64,000 nucleotides of DNA from a bacterium (GTDB lineage: Bacteria; BMS3Abin14). Made by a program: the position numbers and the translations under genes. The notes beneath the pieces are model-generated. The model did not search any database. It saw only the letters and a program-made list of their open reading frames with translations, and was not told the origin of the DNA. Where the stretch lies: contig CP070719.1 of the NCBI GenBank assembly GCA_020350725.1, positions 130,260 through 194,259 on the forward strand, in the 5' to 3' direction. Every line of letters starts with the position of its first letter. Position 1 is the first letter of the stretch. Positions 33,394-41,752 of the stretch are shown here, in pieces.

Positions 33394-34350
33394 TCAAGGC
33401 ACTTGCCTCTCCTCGACAAAGGAACCGTCAACATAGACCCTTAAGACACCCGGCTCCGGGATGGTGACGGGAACGATCAGCGAGGTCCCGGGGGGCACGA
33501 CCTCCTCGAACAGGACCGATTCCCTGTCCTGCCCCGCATGAAGAACCAACCTCAGCTGGCGGTCCAGAAGGCCGGGAGGGGCCTCGTAGCTGTAGAGAAC
33601 AACCGGAAGGGAGGACGACCTCCTTCCGGCAATTTTGCTGACCGTGAGGTGGACCGTCTGACCCTGCGTGACCGGACTGCCCGGGGCAGGCTGCAGAGCG
33701 ACGACCGTGCCCGGAGGCAATTCGTCCGACTCGACCTCCAGAAGGCGTCCCGCTCTGAGACCGAGCAGCCTGATGGTGGTCAGAACGTCATCGGCGGGAA
33801 AGCCCGTGAGGTCGGGGAGGACATACGTCAGGCTCCAGCTTCCCTCGCTGAGCAGGAGATTCATCCTCTCGTTCCTGGCCACGAACTGATCAGGTTTGGG
33901 ACTCTGAGCAATGACCGCCCCCGCCTCCACGTCGGGATGATGGACCCGGGACACATGTCCCATCTCGAGACCCGCCTGTGAGATCTGAAGCTCGGCCCGC
34001 CTCAGATTGAGGCCGGTCAGATTGGGGACATGCACGGTGGGAGTCCCTTTGCTGACGACGACCCTGACGATCCGATTGACCCTGGTGCGCACGCCGGGGT
34101 AGGGATCCTGGGAGATGATGTGATCGGGGGGGACGGCGGGGTCGAAACCGGTTGAAGATATCCTCAAACCCAGTGCGTGCTGACTGGTCACCTCGAGGGC
34201 CTCCTGCAGACCGAGGCCGCCGAGGTCAGGGACAGTGACCTCCCCCCCCCGGGTCAGAAAAGTAAAGACAACCCAGGCGCTCAAGGCGGTAGCGAGGACC
34301 ATCGCTGCCGCGAGGGAGATGATCTTTCCAATGAGACCCAGGCGATTCAC
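33394..34350 (-). CDS. Membrane-anchored PASTA-domain protein
   Basis: 318 residues. One membrane helix (SLAAAMVLATALSAWVVFTFL) followed by three PASTA domains beginning VTVPDLGGLGLQEALEV, VHVPNLTGLNLRRAELQ and YVLPDLTGFPADDVLTTI, each about 70 residues, then a C-terminal beta domain of unknown type. PASTA domains bind uncrosslinked peptidoglycan or related muropeptides. No kinase domain is attached. In several deltaproteobacteria such a gene sits between rsmB and rpe, as here. The start is GTG at 34350. Confidence 0.88.
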   Translation of the reverse strand: MNRLGLIGKIISLAAAMVLATALSAWVVFTFLTRGGEVTVPDLGGLGLQEALEVTSQHALGLRISSTGFDPAVPPDHIISQDPYPGVRTRVNRIVRVVVSKGTPTVHVPNLTGLNLRRAELQISQAGLEMGHVSRVHHPDVEAGAVIAQSPKPDQFVARNERMNLLLSEGSWSLTYVLPDLTGFPADDVLTTIRLLGLRAGRLLEVESDELPPGTVVALQPAPGSPVTQGQTVHLTVSKIAGRRSSSLPVVLYSYEAPPGLLDRQLRLVLHAGQDRESVLFEEVVPPGTSLIVPVTIPEPGVLRVYVDGSFVEERQVP

Positions 34351-34432
34351 AGTAAGAAAAGTACCCGATATCCGGTTTCTCGTTCACAGTTTCCGGTCGC
34401 CGGTAGAGACGATCGGTCGACGTGCACCATCG

Positions 34433-34462
34433 TGACCCGGTCCGGTTAACCGGACCGGGTCA
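34433..34462. repeat. 30-bp perfect palindrome
   Basis: TGACCCGGTCCGGTT and its exact reverse complement meet at the centre GTTAAC with no unpaired loop. It lies in the 203-base gap between rsmB and the PASTA gene (both minus). There is no U-run on either side. It could form a cruciform or mRNA hairpin, or bind a symmetric protein. Confidence 0.8.
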
Positions 34463-34553
34463 TGGATCCCCGCCGGTCGGTTTTCAGATCCACAATGGGC
34501 CAAAGTCACCCCGAATCACCAGTTGATATTACCATAAACGCTCTGCCGGGTTT

Positions 34554-35927
34554 TCATGTTTCCTTGACCAGCAGGGCGGCGTAGAAGCCGTCGCAATCGT
34601 GCAGGTGAGGCCATGTCCGCATTTCGCCCCGGGCGGTGAACAGGTCGTCGGGGAGATCCGTCCCCTTCCGGAGGTCCGCCAGAGAGTGGGAACCGCGGGC
34701 CAGGGTGCGGTCCACGACGTCCTCATTCTCCTCCCTGAGGATGGAACAGGTGGTATAGAGCAGCCGTCCGCCGCGGGGCAGGACGGCTGACGCGGCGGAG
34801 ATGAGGTCCTCCTGGATCTGGATCAGCGAGACCACGCCGGCCGCATCCTTTCTCCACTTCCCCTCCGGATGGCGACGGAGGACTCCCGTGCCCGAACACG
34901 GTGCGTCAACCAGGACGCCGTTCACCGGGGCCGTGGAGAGGATCGGCAGGTTCCGGGCGTCGGCCACCACCGCCCGGACACATGTGACGCGAAGCCGGGC
35001 AAGGGATCGTGTCATCATGCGCACCCGGGTGCGGCTGTGATCAACAGCGAGGATCAGGGCGTCGTCCCCGACCAGTTGGGCCAGGTGACCCGCCTTCCCC
35101 CCCGGAGCGGCGCATGCGTCGAGCAACCTCTCACCGGGCTCCGGTCCCAGAAGAGGGGCAATCAACTGGGCTCCTTCGTCCTGGACGGTGCACAGACCAT
35201 TCTGGAAAGGAGGGATGGCAGCCGGTGCCGTTCCGGATCCCAGAATGACGGCATCGGGAGAGAGCCGTCCGGCTCTTGCGGAAACGCCCAGACTGTCCAG
35301 CTTGTCCAGAAGGGATTCGCGGTCGATCCTCAGCGTGTTGGCCCTCATGGTGAGGGGTCCCGGCCGGTTGAGGGCCTGGAGGATCAGCCTGGCCTCGGCC
35401 AGACCCCGGAATTTGACCAGCCTGTCAACCAGCCATCCGGGAGAGGAGGTCACCACCTCCAGGTGGTGCAGCGGATCTTCCCCCGCTTCCGGGACCGGGG
35501 GCAGAGAGGTGGAGGCAGCCCTCCGGAGAACCGCATTGACGAGGGGGGCGAAGCCCTCGAACTCTGAGCGCTTGACTAGATTCACCGTTGCGCCCACCGC
35601 GGCGTGGGCAGGGATCTTGTGGAGGAACAGGAGTTGATAGATTCCCAGGCGGAGTGCCGTGAGGACCGGGATGGGCAGGTCCCGGCCGGGGCGGTCCAGC
35701 AGGTTCAGGATCCAGTGATCGATGATGAGCCGGTGTCTGGGAACGCCCTGGGTGAGTTCCATGATCAGAGCTCTGTCGAGATGAGAGTAGGACGACTCCG
35801 AAAGGGCCCTGTCCCGGAGGCCCTCCAGGGGCCCCTTCCTGCGTTCCCAGTCCGACAGAATGCGCCAGGCAGCCGTTCTGGCCCGGTCAGGATGCCGCCG
35901 TCTGCCCGGCTCTCTCTTTTTCAGCAT
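34554..35927 (-). CDS. rsmB: 16S rRNA (cytosine-967 C5)-methyltransferase RsmB
   Basis: 457 residues. The N-terminal NusB-like domain (AAWRILSDWERRKGPLEGLRD) precedes the methyltransferase domain with the SAM motif DACAAPGGKAGHLAQL. The two catalytic cysteines are in VDAPCSGTGVLRRHPEGKW and LLYTTCSILREEN. It methylates C967 of 16S rRNA. I start at the ATG at 35927, which has AAGGAGG 4 bases upstream; a start at 35954 lacks this. It overlaps the end of the DUF116 gene by 41 bases, so translation is probably coupled. Confidence 0.95.
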   Translation of the reverse strand: MLKKREPGRRRHPDRARTAAWRILSDWERRKGPLEGLRDRALSESSYSHLDRALIMELTQGVPRHRLIIDHWILNLLDRPGRDLPIPVLTALRLGIYQLLFLHKIPAHAAVGATVNLVKRSEFEGFAPLVNAVLRRAASTSLPPVPEAGEDPLHHLEVVTSSPGWLVDRLVKFRGLAEARLILQALNRPGPLTMRANTLRIDRESLLDKLDSLGVSARAGRLSPDAVILGSGTAPAAIPPFQNGLCTVQDEGAQLIAPLLGPEPGERLLDACAAPGGKAGHLAQLVGDDALILAVDHSRTRVRMMTRSLARLRVTCVRAVVADARNLPILSTAPVNGVLVDAPCSGTGVLRRHPEGKWRKDAAGVVSLIQIQEDLISAASAVLPRGGRLLYTTCSILREENEDVVDRTLARGSHSLADLRKGTDLPDDLFTARGEMRTWPHLHDCDGFYAALLVKET

Positions 35928-36726
35928 GGACCTCCTTAGGGAGGAAATGCTCAAGGGCCTCCTTGATCAGGCCGACGTTGACCTGGGTGTTCAGACACGG
36001 GCCCTCGGGTCTGTCGATGAGCACTCCGAGGACGGGTATCGGATAGGTGTCCACGATCCCGCTGGAGAGATCCCTCTCGCAGGCGACACCGACGATAAGC
36101 TCGGGCCTTGTCTCGATCACGACGCGTCTGGCCAGCGTGCCGCCGGTGGCAACGGTCATATCGACGCCGAGCCTTTCAGCGACCTGGGTGAGCTCTGAGA
36201 AATCGCACTGCCCGCACTGTCGGCAGTTGCGCACATCCACCGTAATGCGGTAGGGGCAGATGTCCCTCTGGACGCAGTGGGGCATCAGGATGAGGACGCT
36301 TTTCGGGGGAGACTTGAGGGACTCCGACCGGACCAGTTCGTTGTTGATTCCGATGAAGGATCGGCGGATATCGTCCTTGGGAATTCCAAAAAGGCGGCCG
36401 AGGCCTGTGATGAGAGGAAAGAAATAGCGGACAAGGATGCCCCTAAGTCTCTTGGTCCCCGGCATTTCCCTGCCTCTGATGATCGTCGCCACCAGGACGA
36501 TGACACCGAGGCTGAAAAAGAGGAGGAGGGCCAGAAAAGTCCATCCGATGACCTCCGAGAGGCCCGGTTTCAGGGTTTCGAACCCTCTGTAGGGAACGTA
36601 CCACAGGAGAAGCAGGGTGACGGCGATGATCCCCTCCAGGGCCAGGAGCAGCCCGAGGAAAAGCCTTTTTCGCGGCTTGGCATTCAACTGAGGTGAAGTA
36701 GATGGGTTCACATTCAGGATTCCCAA
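35887..36726 (-). CDS. DUF116 membrane protein
   Basis: 279 residues. Two N-terminal membrane helices (LFLGLLLALEGIIAVTLLLL and IGWTFLALLLFFSLGVIVLV) precede the DUF116 domain with conserved cysteines in LMPHCVQRDICPYRI and NCRQCGQCD, then VACERDLSSGI. The cysteine pattern suggests a metal or Fe-S site. The function is unknown, although the gene is regularly found between fmt and rsmB in this group. The start TTG at 36726 is weakly supported; GTG at 36711 is an alternative. Confidence 0.88.
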   Translation of the reverse strand: MGILNVNPSTSPQLNAKPRKRLFLGLLLALEGIIAVTLLLLWYVPYRGFETLKPGLSEVIGWTFLALLLFFSLGVIVLVATIIRGREMPGTKRLRGILVRYFFPLITGLGRLFGIPKDDIRRSFIGINNELVRSESLKSPPKSVLILMPHCVQRDICPYRITVDVRNCRQCGQCDFSELTQVAERLGVDMTVATGGTLARRVVIETRPELIVGVACERDLSSGIVDTYPIPVLGVLIDRPEGPCLNTQVNVGLIKEALEHFLPKEVHAEKERAGQTAAS

Positions 36727-36766
36727 GGACCTGTAAACTGATGATCAGCACCCAAAAGCCGACTCC

Positions 36767-37696
36767 CTATTTTCCCAAACGATCACCAACGGCGATCCTG
36801 TAGCCCGAGGCATAATCCGAGGCGGTCATCTCCACCTTGCCCTCCGGTTTCAGACGTTCGACCCTGAGGACTCCCCGTCCACAGGCTATCTCGATGCCGT
36901 CTTTCTCCACAGCCACCACGCGGCCGGGCTCCTGACCCGTACCCTCGCCCAGTACACGGGCCGCGACGATCCCGATCCTTTTGCCCCGCCGATGGGTATA
37001 GGTGCCGGGCCAGGGAACGAAGGCCCTCATCCGGTTTGCGATCTCATCGGCCGACAGGGACCAGTCGATGAGCCCGTCCTCCTTTTTGATCAGGGGGGCA
37101 TAGGTGGCAAGAGAGTGATCCTGATCCACAGGATGGAGTTCTCCGCGTGCCATGGCCGGAAGACCTTCCAACAGGATGTCTCCCCCAGCCTGCGCCAGAC
37201 GCAGCCCCAGTTCCGGGGAGGTCTCATCCTGCCGGATCGAGGTCTCGCTCTGGAGGAGAATGGGACCTGTGTCCATCCCCTCATCCATCTGCATGAGGGT
37301 CACCCCCGTGGTTTCGTACCCCCTGGCGATAGCCCACTGAATCGGAGCTGCACCCCTGAGTTCGGGAAGTAAGGAGGCATGGACGTTGACGCACCCCATG
37401 GGAGGTGCTGCCAGGATCGAAGGCGGAAGTATTTTGCCGAAGGCGACGACCACCACGACATCGGGGTCCATGGATCTCAGCAGACCCATGAACTCCGGCG
37501 TGCGGATGCTCTCGGGTGTGTGGACCGGTATCCCTTCCCCTTCCGCCCACGCGGATACGGGGGACGGCTCGACCTTGAGCCCGCGTCCCTTTCTGCGCGG
37601 GGGCTGGGAGATCACGCCAACCAACTGACCGGACTCACGGGACGCCTCGAGGGAAGGGATGGCCAGGGCCGGACTGCCCATGAAAACGATCCGCAT
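36767..37696 (-). CDS. fmt: Methionyl-tRNA formyltransferase
   Basis: 309 residues. It formylates initiator Met-tRNA using 10-formyltetrahydrofolate. Signature residues are NVHASLLPELRGAAPIQWAI and TLMQMDEGMDTGPIL, with the catalytic Asn-His-Asp arrangement. The C-terminal OB-fold domain (FVPWPGTYTHRRGKRIGI) is complete. Its ATG overlaps the def stop as TGATG, so def and fmt are translated together. Confidence 0.97.
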   Translation of the reverse strand: MRIVFMGSPALAIPSLEASRESGQLVGVISQPPRRKGRGLKVEPSPVSAWAEGEGIPVHTPESIRTPEFMGLLRSMDPDVVVVVAFGKILPPSILAAPPMGCVNVHASLLPELRGAAPIQWAIARGYETTGVTLMQMDEGMDTGPILLQSETSIRQDETSPELGLRLAQAGGDILLEGLPAMARGELHPVDQDHSLATYAPLIKKEDGLIDWSLSADEIANRMRAFVPWPGTYTHRRGKRIGIVAARVLGEGTGQEPGRVVAVEKDGIEIACGRGVLRVERLKPEGKVEMTASDYASGYRIAVGDRLGK

Positions 37697-38205
37697 CAGA
37701 CCCCTTGAGCCCTCTGCTTTCTGATCTTCCTCCGGTACAGATCGCGGCGGACGGGTGAAGCATAATCCAGAATGAGCCGGCCCTCGAGATGGTCCATCTC
37801 GTGCTGGACAGCCACCGCGAAAAGGTCCTCTGCCGACAGGTCATTCCAGCGGCCATCCAGATCCTGATAGCGGACACGGATCTTGCGGGCCCTGTCGATC
37901 TCCACGTTCAGCTCGGGTACACTGAGGCAGCCCTCTTCGAAAGAGGTTGATTCAGATTTCTCCTGAATAACCGGATTCAGGAGGACGTGGGGCTCGGGGG
38001 CTCCCACCGGACCGGTGATGTCGATGACCAGCATCCTGATGTTTCGGCCGACCTGGGGCGCGGCAAGGCCGATACCGGGGGCGGCATACATGGTCTCGAC
38101 CATGTCCTCGGCCAGCCTGCAGACATCGTCCGTCCCCGGAACGGCCTCTTCGCACTTCAGCCGCAGGATGGGATCCGGATAGGTCAGGATGGGCAGGACG
38201 GGCAT
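37696..38205 (-). CDS. def: Peptide deformylase
   Basis: 169 residues. The three metal-site motifs are GIGLAAPQVG, EEGCLSVPE (metal-binding Cys) and QHEMDHLEG (the HExxH-type His pair and catalytic Glu). It removes the formyl group from new polypeptides and is the natural partner of fmt, which it overlaps. The upstream gap to priA carries a tandem repeat array. Confidence 0.97.
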   Translation of the reverse strand: MPVLPILTYPDPILRLKCEEAVPGTDDVCRLAEDMVETMYAAPGIGLAAPQVGRNIRMLVIDITGPVGAPEPHVLLNPVIQEKSESTSFEEGCLSVPELNVEIDRARKIRVRYQDLDGRWNDLSAEDLFAVAVQHEMDHLEGRLILDYASPVRRDLYRRKIRKQRAQGV

Positions 38206-38312
38206 AATATCTCCTGGAAGTCATTTAATAAAACGAATGAGGGAGATTCTCCCCCACAGAAATATCATAACGCAGGGAGAATTCAAGTCAATGCGAAGAG
38301 GGCAGGCGAAAC

Positions 38313-38453
38313 TGGAGCATTGGAGATCAGAGTATAAGAAATTAGATTGTTGTCGGTAAGCGGCGAACCAATCGCCTGTTTCTGACCCCTATCCTCCAAT
38401 GCTCCAATCTCTAATGCTCCAATGCTCTAATCTCTAATGCTCTACCCTCAAAC
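38313..38453. repeat. Inverted pair of 7/8-nt repeat blocks (CTCCAAT-type)
   Basis: The right block, 38391-38453, reads CTCCAAT GCTCCAAT CTCTAAT GCTCCAAT GCTCTAAT CTCTAAT GCTCTAC, alternating 7 and 8 bases. The left block has TGGAGCATTGGAG at 38313-38325, the exact reverse complement of CTCCAATGCTCCA at 38394-38406. The arms are 68 bases apart. It fills most of the 261-base gap between priA and def. Confidence 0.75.
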
Positions 38454-38466
38454 CATCGCCCCCTGT

Positions 38467-40632
38467 TCACATCAGGTTATACGGGTCCACCCTGATGTGG
38501 ATCCTGATCCCCGGGGCCCTCTGTGACCGGGCGGCGAGGAAGGCTTTGTTCAGCCGGTTCCGGCTCTCCGCCAGGAAAAGGATATGCCATCGGTGCCTGT
38601 TCCGGATCCGGGGCAGGGGCGCCGGAGCGGGCCCCAGAACACGGGCTCCATGGGACAGGGACGCCTCACGGGCGATGGCGGCGCAGGCTTCCTGCACCCT
38701 TTCCTGGGAGACGCCGTCCACGATGACCCTGCCGAGCCTGCCGAAGGGTGGATACCCGAGGGTCCTTCGGAACTCGGTCTCGGCCCGGTAGAAGGCGGCA
38801 TAATCCCCGGTCAGGGCGGCCGACACGGCGTAATGGTCCGGGGAATAGGATTGGACCAGAACTTTTCCCCTCTTGGATCCCCTCCCCGCCCTGCCGGCCA
38901 CCTGGGTGATGAGCTGAAAGACCCTTTCAGCCGACCGGAAGTCCGGAAGATCCAGAGCCTGCTCCGCATTGATGATCCCCACCAGAGTCACGCCGGGAAA
39001 GTCGTGGCCCTTGGCGAGGATCTGGGTGCCGACGAGGATCTGTATCTCCCCCCTGTCCATCCTGCCGTAGATGGTCTCCAGGGCGCCGCGTTTTTCCATC
39101 ACGTCGCCGTCCAGCCGTTCGATGTTCACCCCCGGCAGAAGGGAACCCAGGACATCCTCCAGGCGCTGGGTCCCCGTTCCCACGGGAGCGATCCTGCGCC
39201 CGCCGCACGAGGGACACAGGTCAGGCGGTCTCTGAAGGTGTCCGCAATAATGGCACAGCATCCCTCTGTCCTGATGGTAGGTGAGGGTCACGCTGCAGTT
39301 AGGGCAACTCAGGGTGTTGTTGCATTCGGAACACAGAAGAAACGGGGCGAAACCTCGTCGATTGAGAAACAGGATCGATTGCTCCCCGCGATCGACGGTC
39401 CTGCCCAGTTCTTCGAGGAGACGAACGGAGAGGAAGGGATCGTCGGGTCTTCTCTGCCCGGGGTCCGCCATGTTCACCACTTCGATCTCGGGCGGTGGTG
39501 AAGGGGTGGCCCGTTCAGGAAGGAGGACAAGGCTGTAACGTCCCGTCTCGGTGTTCCAGAACGATTCCAGGGAAGGGGTGGCTGAGCCGAGGAGAACCGG
39601 TATCCCTTCCAGTTGACCCCTCTTGACAGCGACATCCCTGGCGTTGTAGCTCGGCGACTCCTCCTGACGGTATGACGGGTCGTGCTCCTCATCCACGATG
39701 ATCAGGCCCAGGTCGGTGACGGGTGCGAAGACGGCGGATCTCACTCCCACGGCCAGTTTTGCCCTGCCTGAGGCAAGGGCGTCCCATGCGTCTTTTCTGG
39801 CTGCCGGCGGCAGAGAGCTGTGGAGAATGGCCGTTCCTCCGGGGGCGATGCGGCTGATACGGGAGGTGAGAAGGGGCGTCAGGGCGATCTCGGGTACCAG
39901 GATGAGGACTCCCCGTCCCCTGTCCAGGACCGATCGGGCGGCACGCATATAGATCTCCGTCTTTCCGGAACCCGCCACACCATCGATCAGGCTCACGGAG
40001 AACCCCCCCGACTCGATATGACCCTCTATGGCCTGCAGGGCTCGGTCCTGGTGCTCGGTAAGGTCACTGACCGGTTGTTCATCCCGACTGTAGGCCGGGC
40101 CGGTAACGCCGGCACCGGGAGGGGGCGAAACGGGAAAACAGGCCTCGATGAGGCCTGATTCCTGAGCCTCGTCAATCAGTCTCCGGTCATGGCGCTTTTC
40201 GAGGTAAGAGACCGTCCTCGGTCCCTTGGCCAGGGACCGGAGAAGATCCCCGTGGGGAGCGCCTCCCTCCTCGAGGGCGGCGCGGCCGCCGTCCGTCAAA
40301 CGAAATCTCGTCGTGCCGGAGCGGACGGGAGGCGGGAGCAGCAATCTCATGATCAGGCCGAGAGGTGAGTGATAATAGGACGCCACCCAGCGGGCCAGTT
40401 CGAGATCCACCTCCTTCAGGGGATCCATTTCGGCAAGGGCCTTGATGCTCTTCGCCTGCACCGGTGACTGATCCACAATGTCGGTGACGACCCCCGTGAC
40501 CGTACTGGCCGCGAGGGGGACCAGGACGACGCTGCCCGGGACGATCTGCCGCAGGAGCCGATCCGGGATCAGATAGTGAAAGGTGTCATCGATGGGACGG
40601 GGAACGGCAACCCTGGCGATCGTTCCGCTCAT
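38467..40632 (-). CDS. priA: Primosomal replication restart helicase PriA
   Basis: 721 residues. Helicase motifs are VAGSGKTEIYMRA (Walker A), IIVDEEHDPSYRQ (DEEH) and TQVAGRAGRGSKRG. The inserted zinc-binding region has four cysteine pairs (CSECNNTLSCPNC and CHYCGHLQRPPDLCPSC). PriA reloads the replisome at stalled forks. The start ATG opens the DNA-binding domain (RVAVPRPIDDTFHYLIP). It overlaps the preceding secreted-protein gene in an ATGA arrangement. Confidence 0.96.
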   Translation of the reverse strand: MSGTIARVAVPRPIDDTFHYLIPDRLLRQIVPGSVVLVPLAASTVTGVVTDIVDQSPVQAKSIKALAEMDPLKEVDLELARWVASYYHSPLGLIMRLLLPPPVRSGTTRFRLTDGGRAALEEGGAPHGDLLRSLAKGPRTVSYLEKRHDRRLIDEAQESGLIEACFPVSPPPGAGVTGPAYSRDEQPVSDLTEHQDRALQAIEGHIESGGFSVSLIDGVAGSGKTEIYMRAARSVLDRGRGVLILVPEIALTPLLTSRISRIAPGGTAILHSSLPPAARKDAWDALASGRAKLAVGVRSAVFAPVTDLGLIIVDEEHDPSYRQEESPSYNARDVAVKRGQLEGIPVLLGSATPSLESFWNTETGRYSLVLLPERATPSPPPEIEVVNMADPGQRRPDDPFLSVRLLEELGRTVDRGEQSILFLNRRGFAPFLLCSECNNTLSCPNCSVTLTYHQDRGMLCHYCGHLQRPPDLCPSCGGRRIAPVGTGTQRLEDVLGSLLPGVNIERLDGDVMEKRGALETIYGRMDRGEIQILVGTQILAKGHDFPGVTLVGIINAEQALDLPDFRSAERVFQLITQVAGRAGRGSKRGKVLVQSYSPDHYAVSAALTGDYAAFYRAETEFRRTLGYPPFGRLGRVIVDGVSQERVQEACAAIAREASLSHGARVLGPAPAPLPRIRNRHRWHILFLAESRNRLNKAFLAARSQRAPGIRIHIRVDPYNLM

Positions 40633-41213
40633 GGATGCGCCCTGTCGGGGGGCAGGACCAGCCGTTCAAGGAAAAGGAGTTCGGCGCCGCGATAGACCTC
40701 GGTGGATGAGGGGTAAACGAGCTGGCCCGAGACGGGAACATATTCCAGGAACCGGGATGCTGTCCAGACTCCGTTCCCCTCCAGGACATCCAGGCGCATG
40801 GGCAGGTAATCCTCCTTCCGGAGCCAGAGCCTGACGTTCCTGCCGTCGATGAGATAACAGACGGTCCTGTCCACCCTCGAGAGATCCACTGGTGTGTCGG
40901 CCTGAAACAGGGAGGGGAAGATCCTCTCCGCGGCAGAGGGACCGGTGGAGAGGGCCAGGAGCAGATTGGTCGATGGCGCGCCGGGCAGGAAACCGTCGAC
41001 ATCGTCTGCGGTCACGTCCGCAGGGGGAAAGAGAACCGTCATGTCCTCCCCCATATCCCCCCCGGGATCCTCCAGGCGGATGTCTATCTCCACCGGGTTT
41101 GCCCTGGTCCAGTGAGACGAGTACATCCTGTCCATGAGCTCGGGCGCCGCGGGAAGATAGCCCCATGTGTTTCGGGGGATGAGCAGGAGCAGTATTAAAC
41201 CGAACAGCCTCAT
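40629..41213 (-). CDS. Exported protein of unknown function, possibly LolA/LppX-fold
   Basis: 194 residues with a signal peptide (LFGLILLLLIPRNTWG). The mature part has strands around YLIDGRNVRLWLRKEDYLPM and ASRFLEYVPVSGQLVYPSS, a pattern reminiscent of outer-membrane-lipoprotein-sorting domains, but I cannot confirm the family. The stop overlaps the priA ATG and the start overlaps the upstream gene (ATGA in both cases), so it is part of a tightly packed operon with the HTH protein, the MinD-like ATPase and priA. Confidence 0.65.
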   Translation of the reverse strand: MRLFGLILLLLIPRNTWGYLPAAPELMDRMYSSHWTRANPVEIDIRLEDPGGDMGEDMTVLFPPADVTADDVDGFLPGAPSTNLLLALSTGPSAAERIFPSLFQADTPVDLSRVDRTVCYLIDGRNVRLWLRKEDYLPMRLDVLEGNGVWTASRFLEYVPVSGQLVYPSSTEVYRGAELLFLERLVLPPDRAHP

Positions 41214-41752
41214 GGCTCCGGCACATCTCCCTGCATCAGGGCAATATAACGTGTGGCCAGCTCCTCGGCATCCTCTATCTCCAGGGCCCTGGCGAATTCC
41301 ATGAGAAATCCCCTGAGATAGACGGGCGCGGGAAGCTGACTGTATCTCTCTTCCTCGATGCTCTCGAGGTGAGTGGTCCGGATGCGGGTCCTCTTGGCCA
41401 CCTCCTTCAGTGTCATGCCCAGATCCTCCCTGCAGCGCCTGAGAAAGGGACCGATGTGTCTTTCAGGGATCCCGGTTGTATCCTGGGATACTGTCAGATC
41501 GAAGATGTGGGCGTCATCCGAGTCCGGATCGGGAGGCCGCCGGGAAAGGACTTTCGAGATCCGGAGGTAGGCCCTCTCGATCCTGGTGAGGATCTCCCGT
41601 CGTTCATCCTCGTTCATGAGGGAGTAGGTGGCCAGGGAACCTTCCGAGTAGAGGCCTTTCATCCGCTGGTATGCTTTCTCGGCATCTTCGGCGGTGGTGT
41701 CCGGTTCGATGCCGAGAAGGATATAGTCCTCAGGCTTGGGTACGTTTGTCAT
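41210..41752 (-). CDS. HTH protein with J-domain-like N-terminus
   Basis: 180 residues. Residues 9-70 (YILLGIEPDTTAEDAEKAYQ, then IERAYLRISK) resemble a DnaJ J-domain but lack the HPD tripeptide. Residues 105-170 form a RodZ-like helix-turn-helix (LRRCREDLGMTLKEVAKRTR, then HLESIEEERYSQLPAPVYLR). It may bind DNA or act as an adaptor. The ATG at 41752 lies inside the end of the MinD-like gene (23-base overlap), so the two proteins probably act together. I know no experimentally defined role for this pair. Confidence 0.8.
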   Translation of the reverse strand: MTNVPKPEDYILLGIEPDTTAEDAEKAYQRMKGLYSEGSLATYSLMNEDERREILTRIERAYLRISKVLSRRPPDPDSDDAHIFDLTVSQDTTGIPERHIGPFLRRCREDLGMTLKEVAKRTRIRTTHLESIEEERYSQLPAPVYLRGFLMEFARALEIEDAEELATRYIALMQGDVPEP

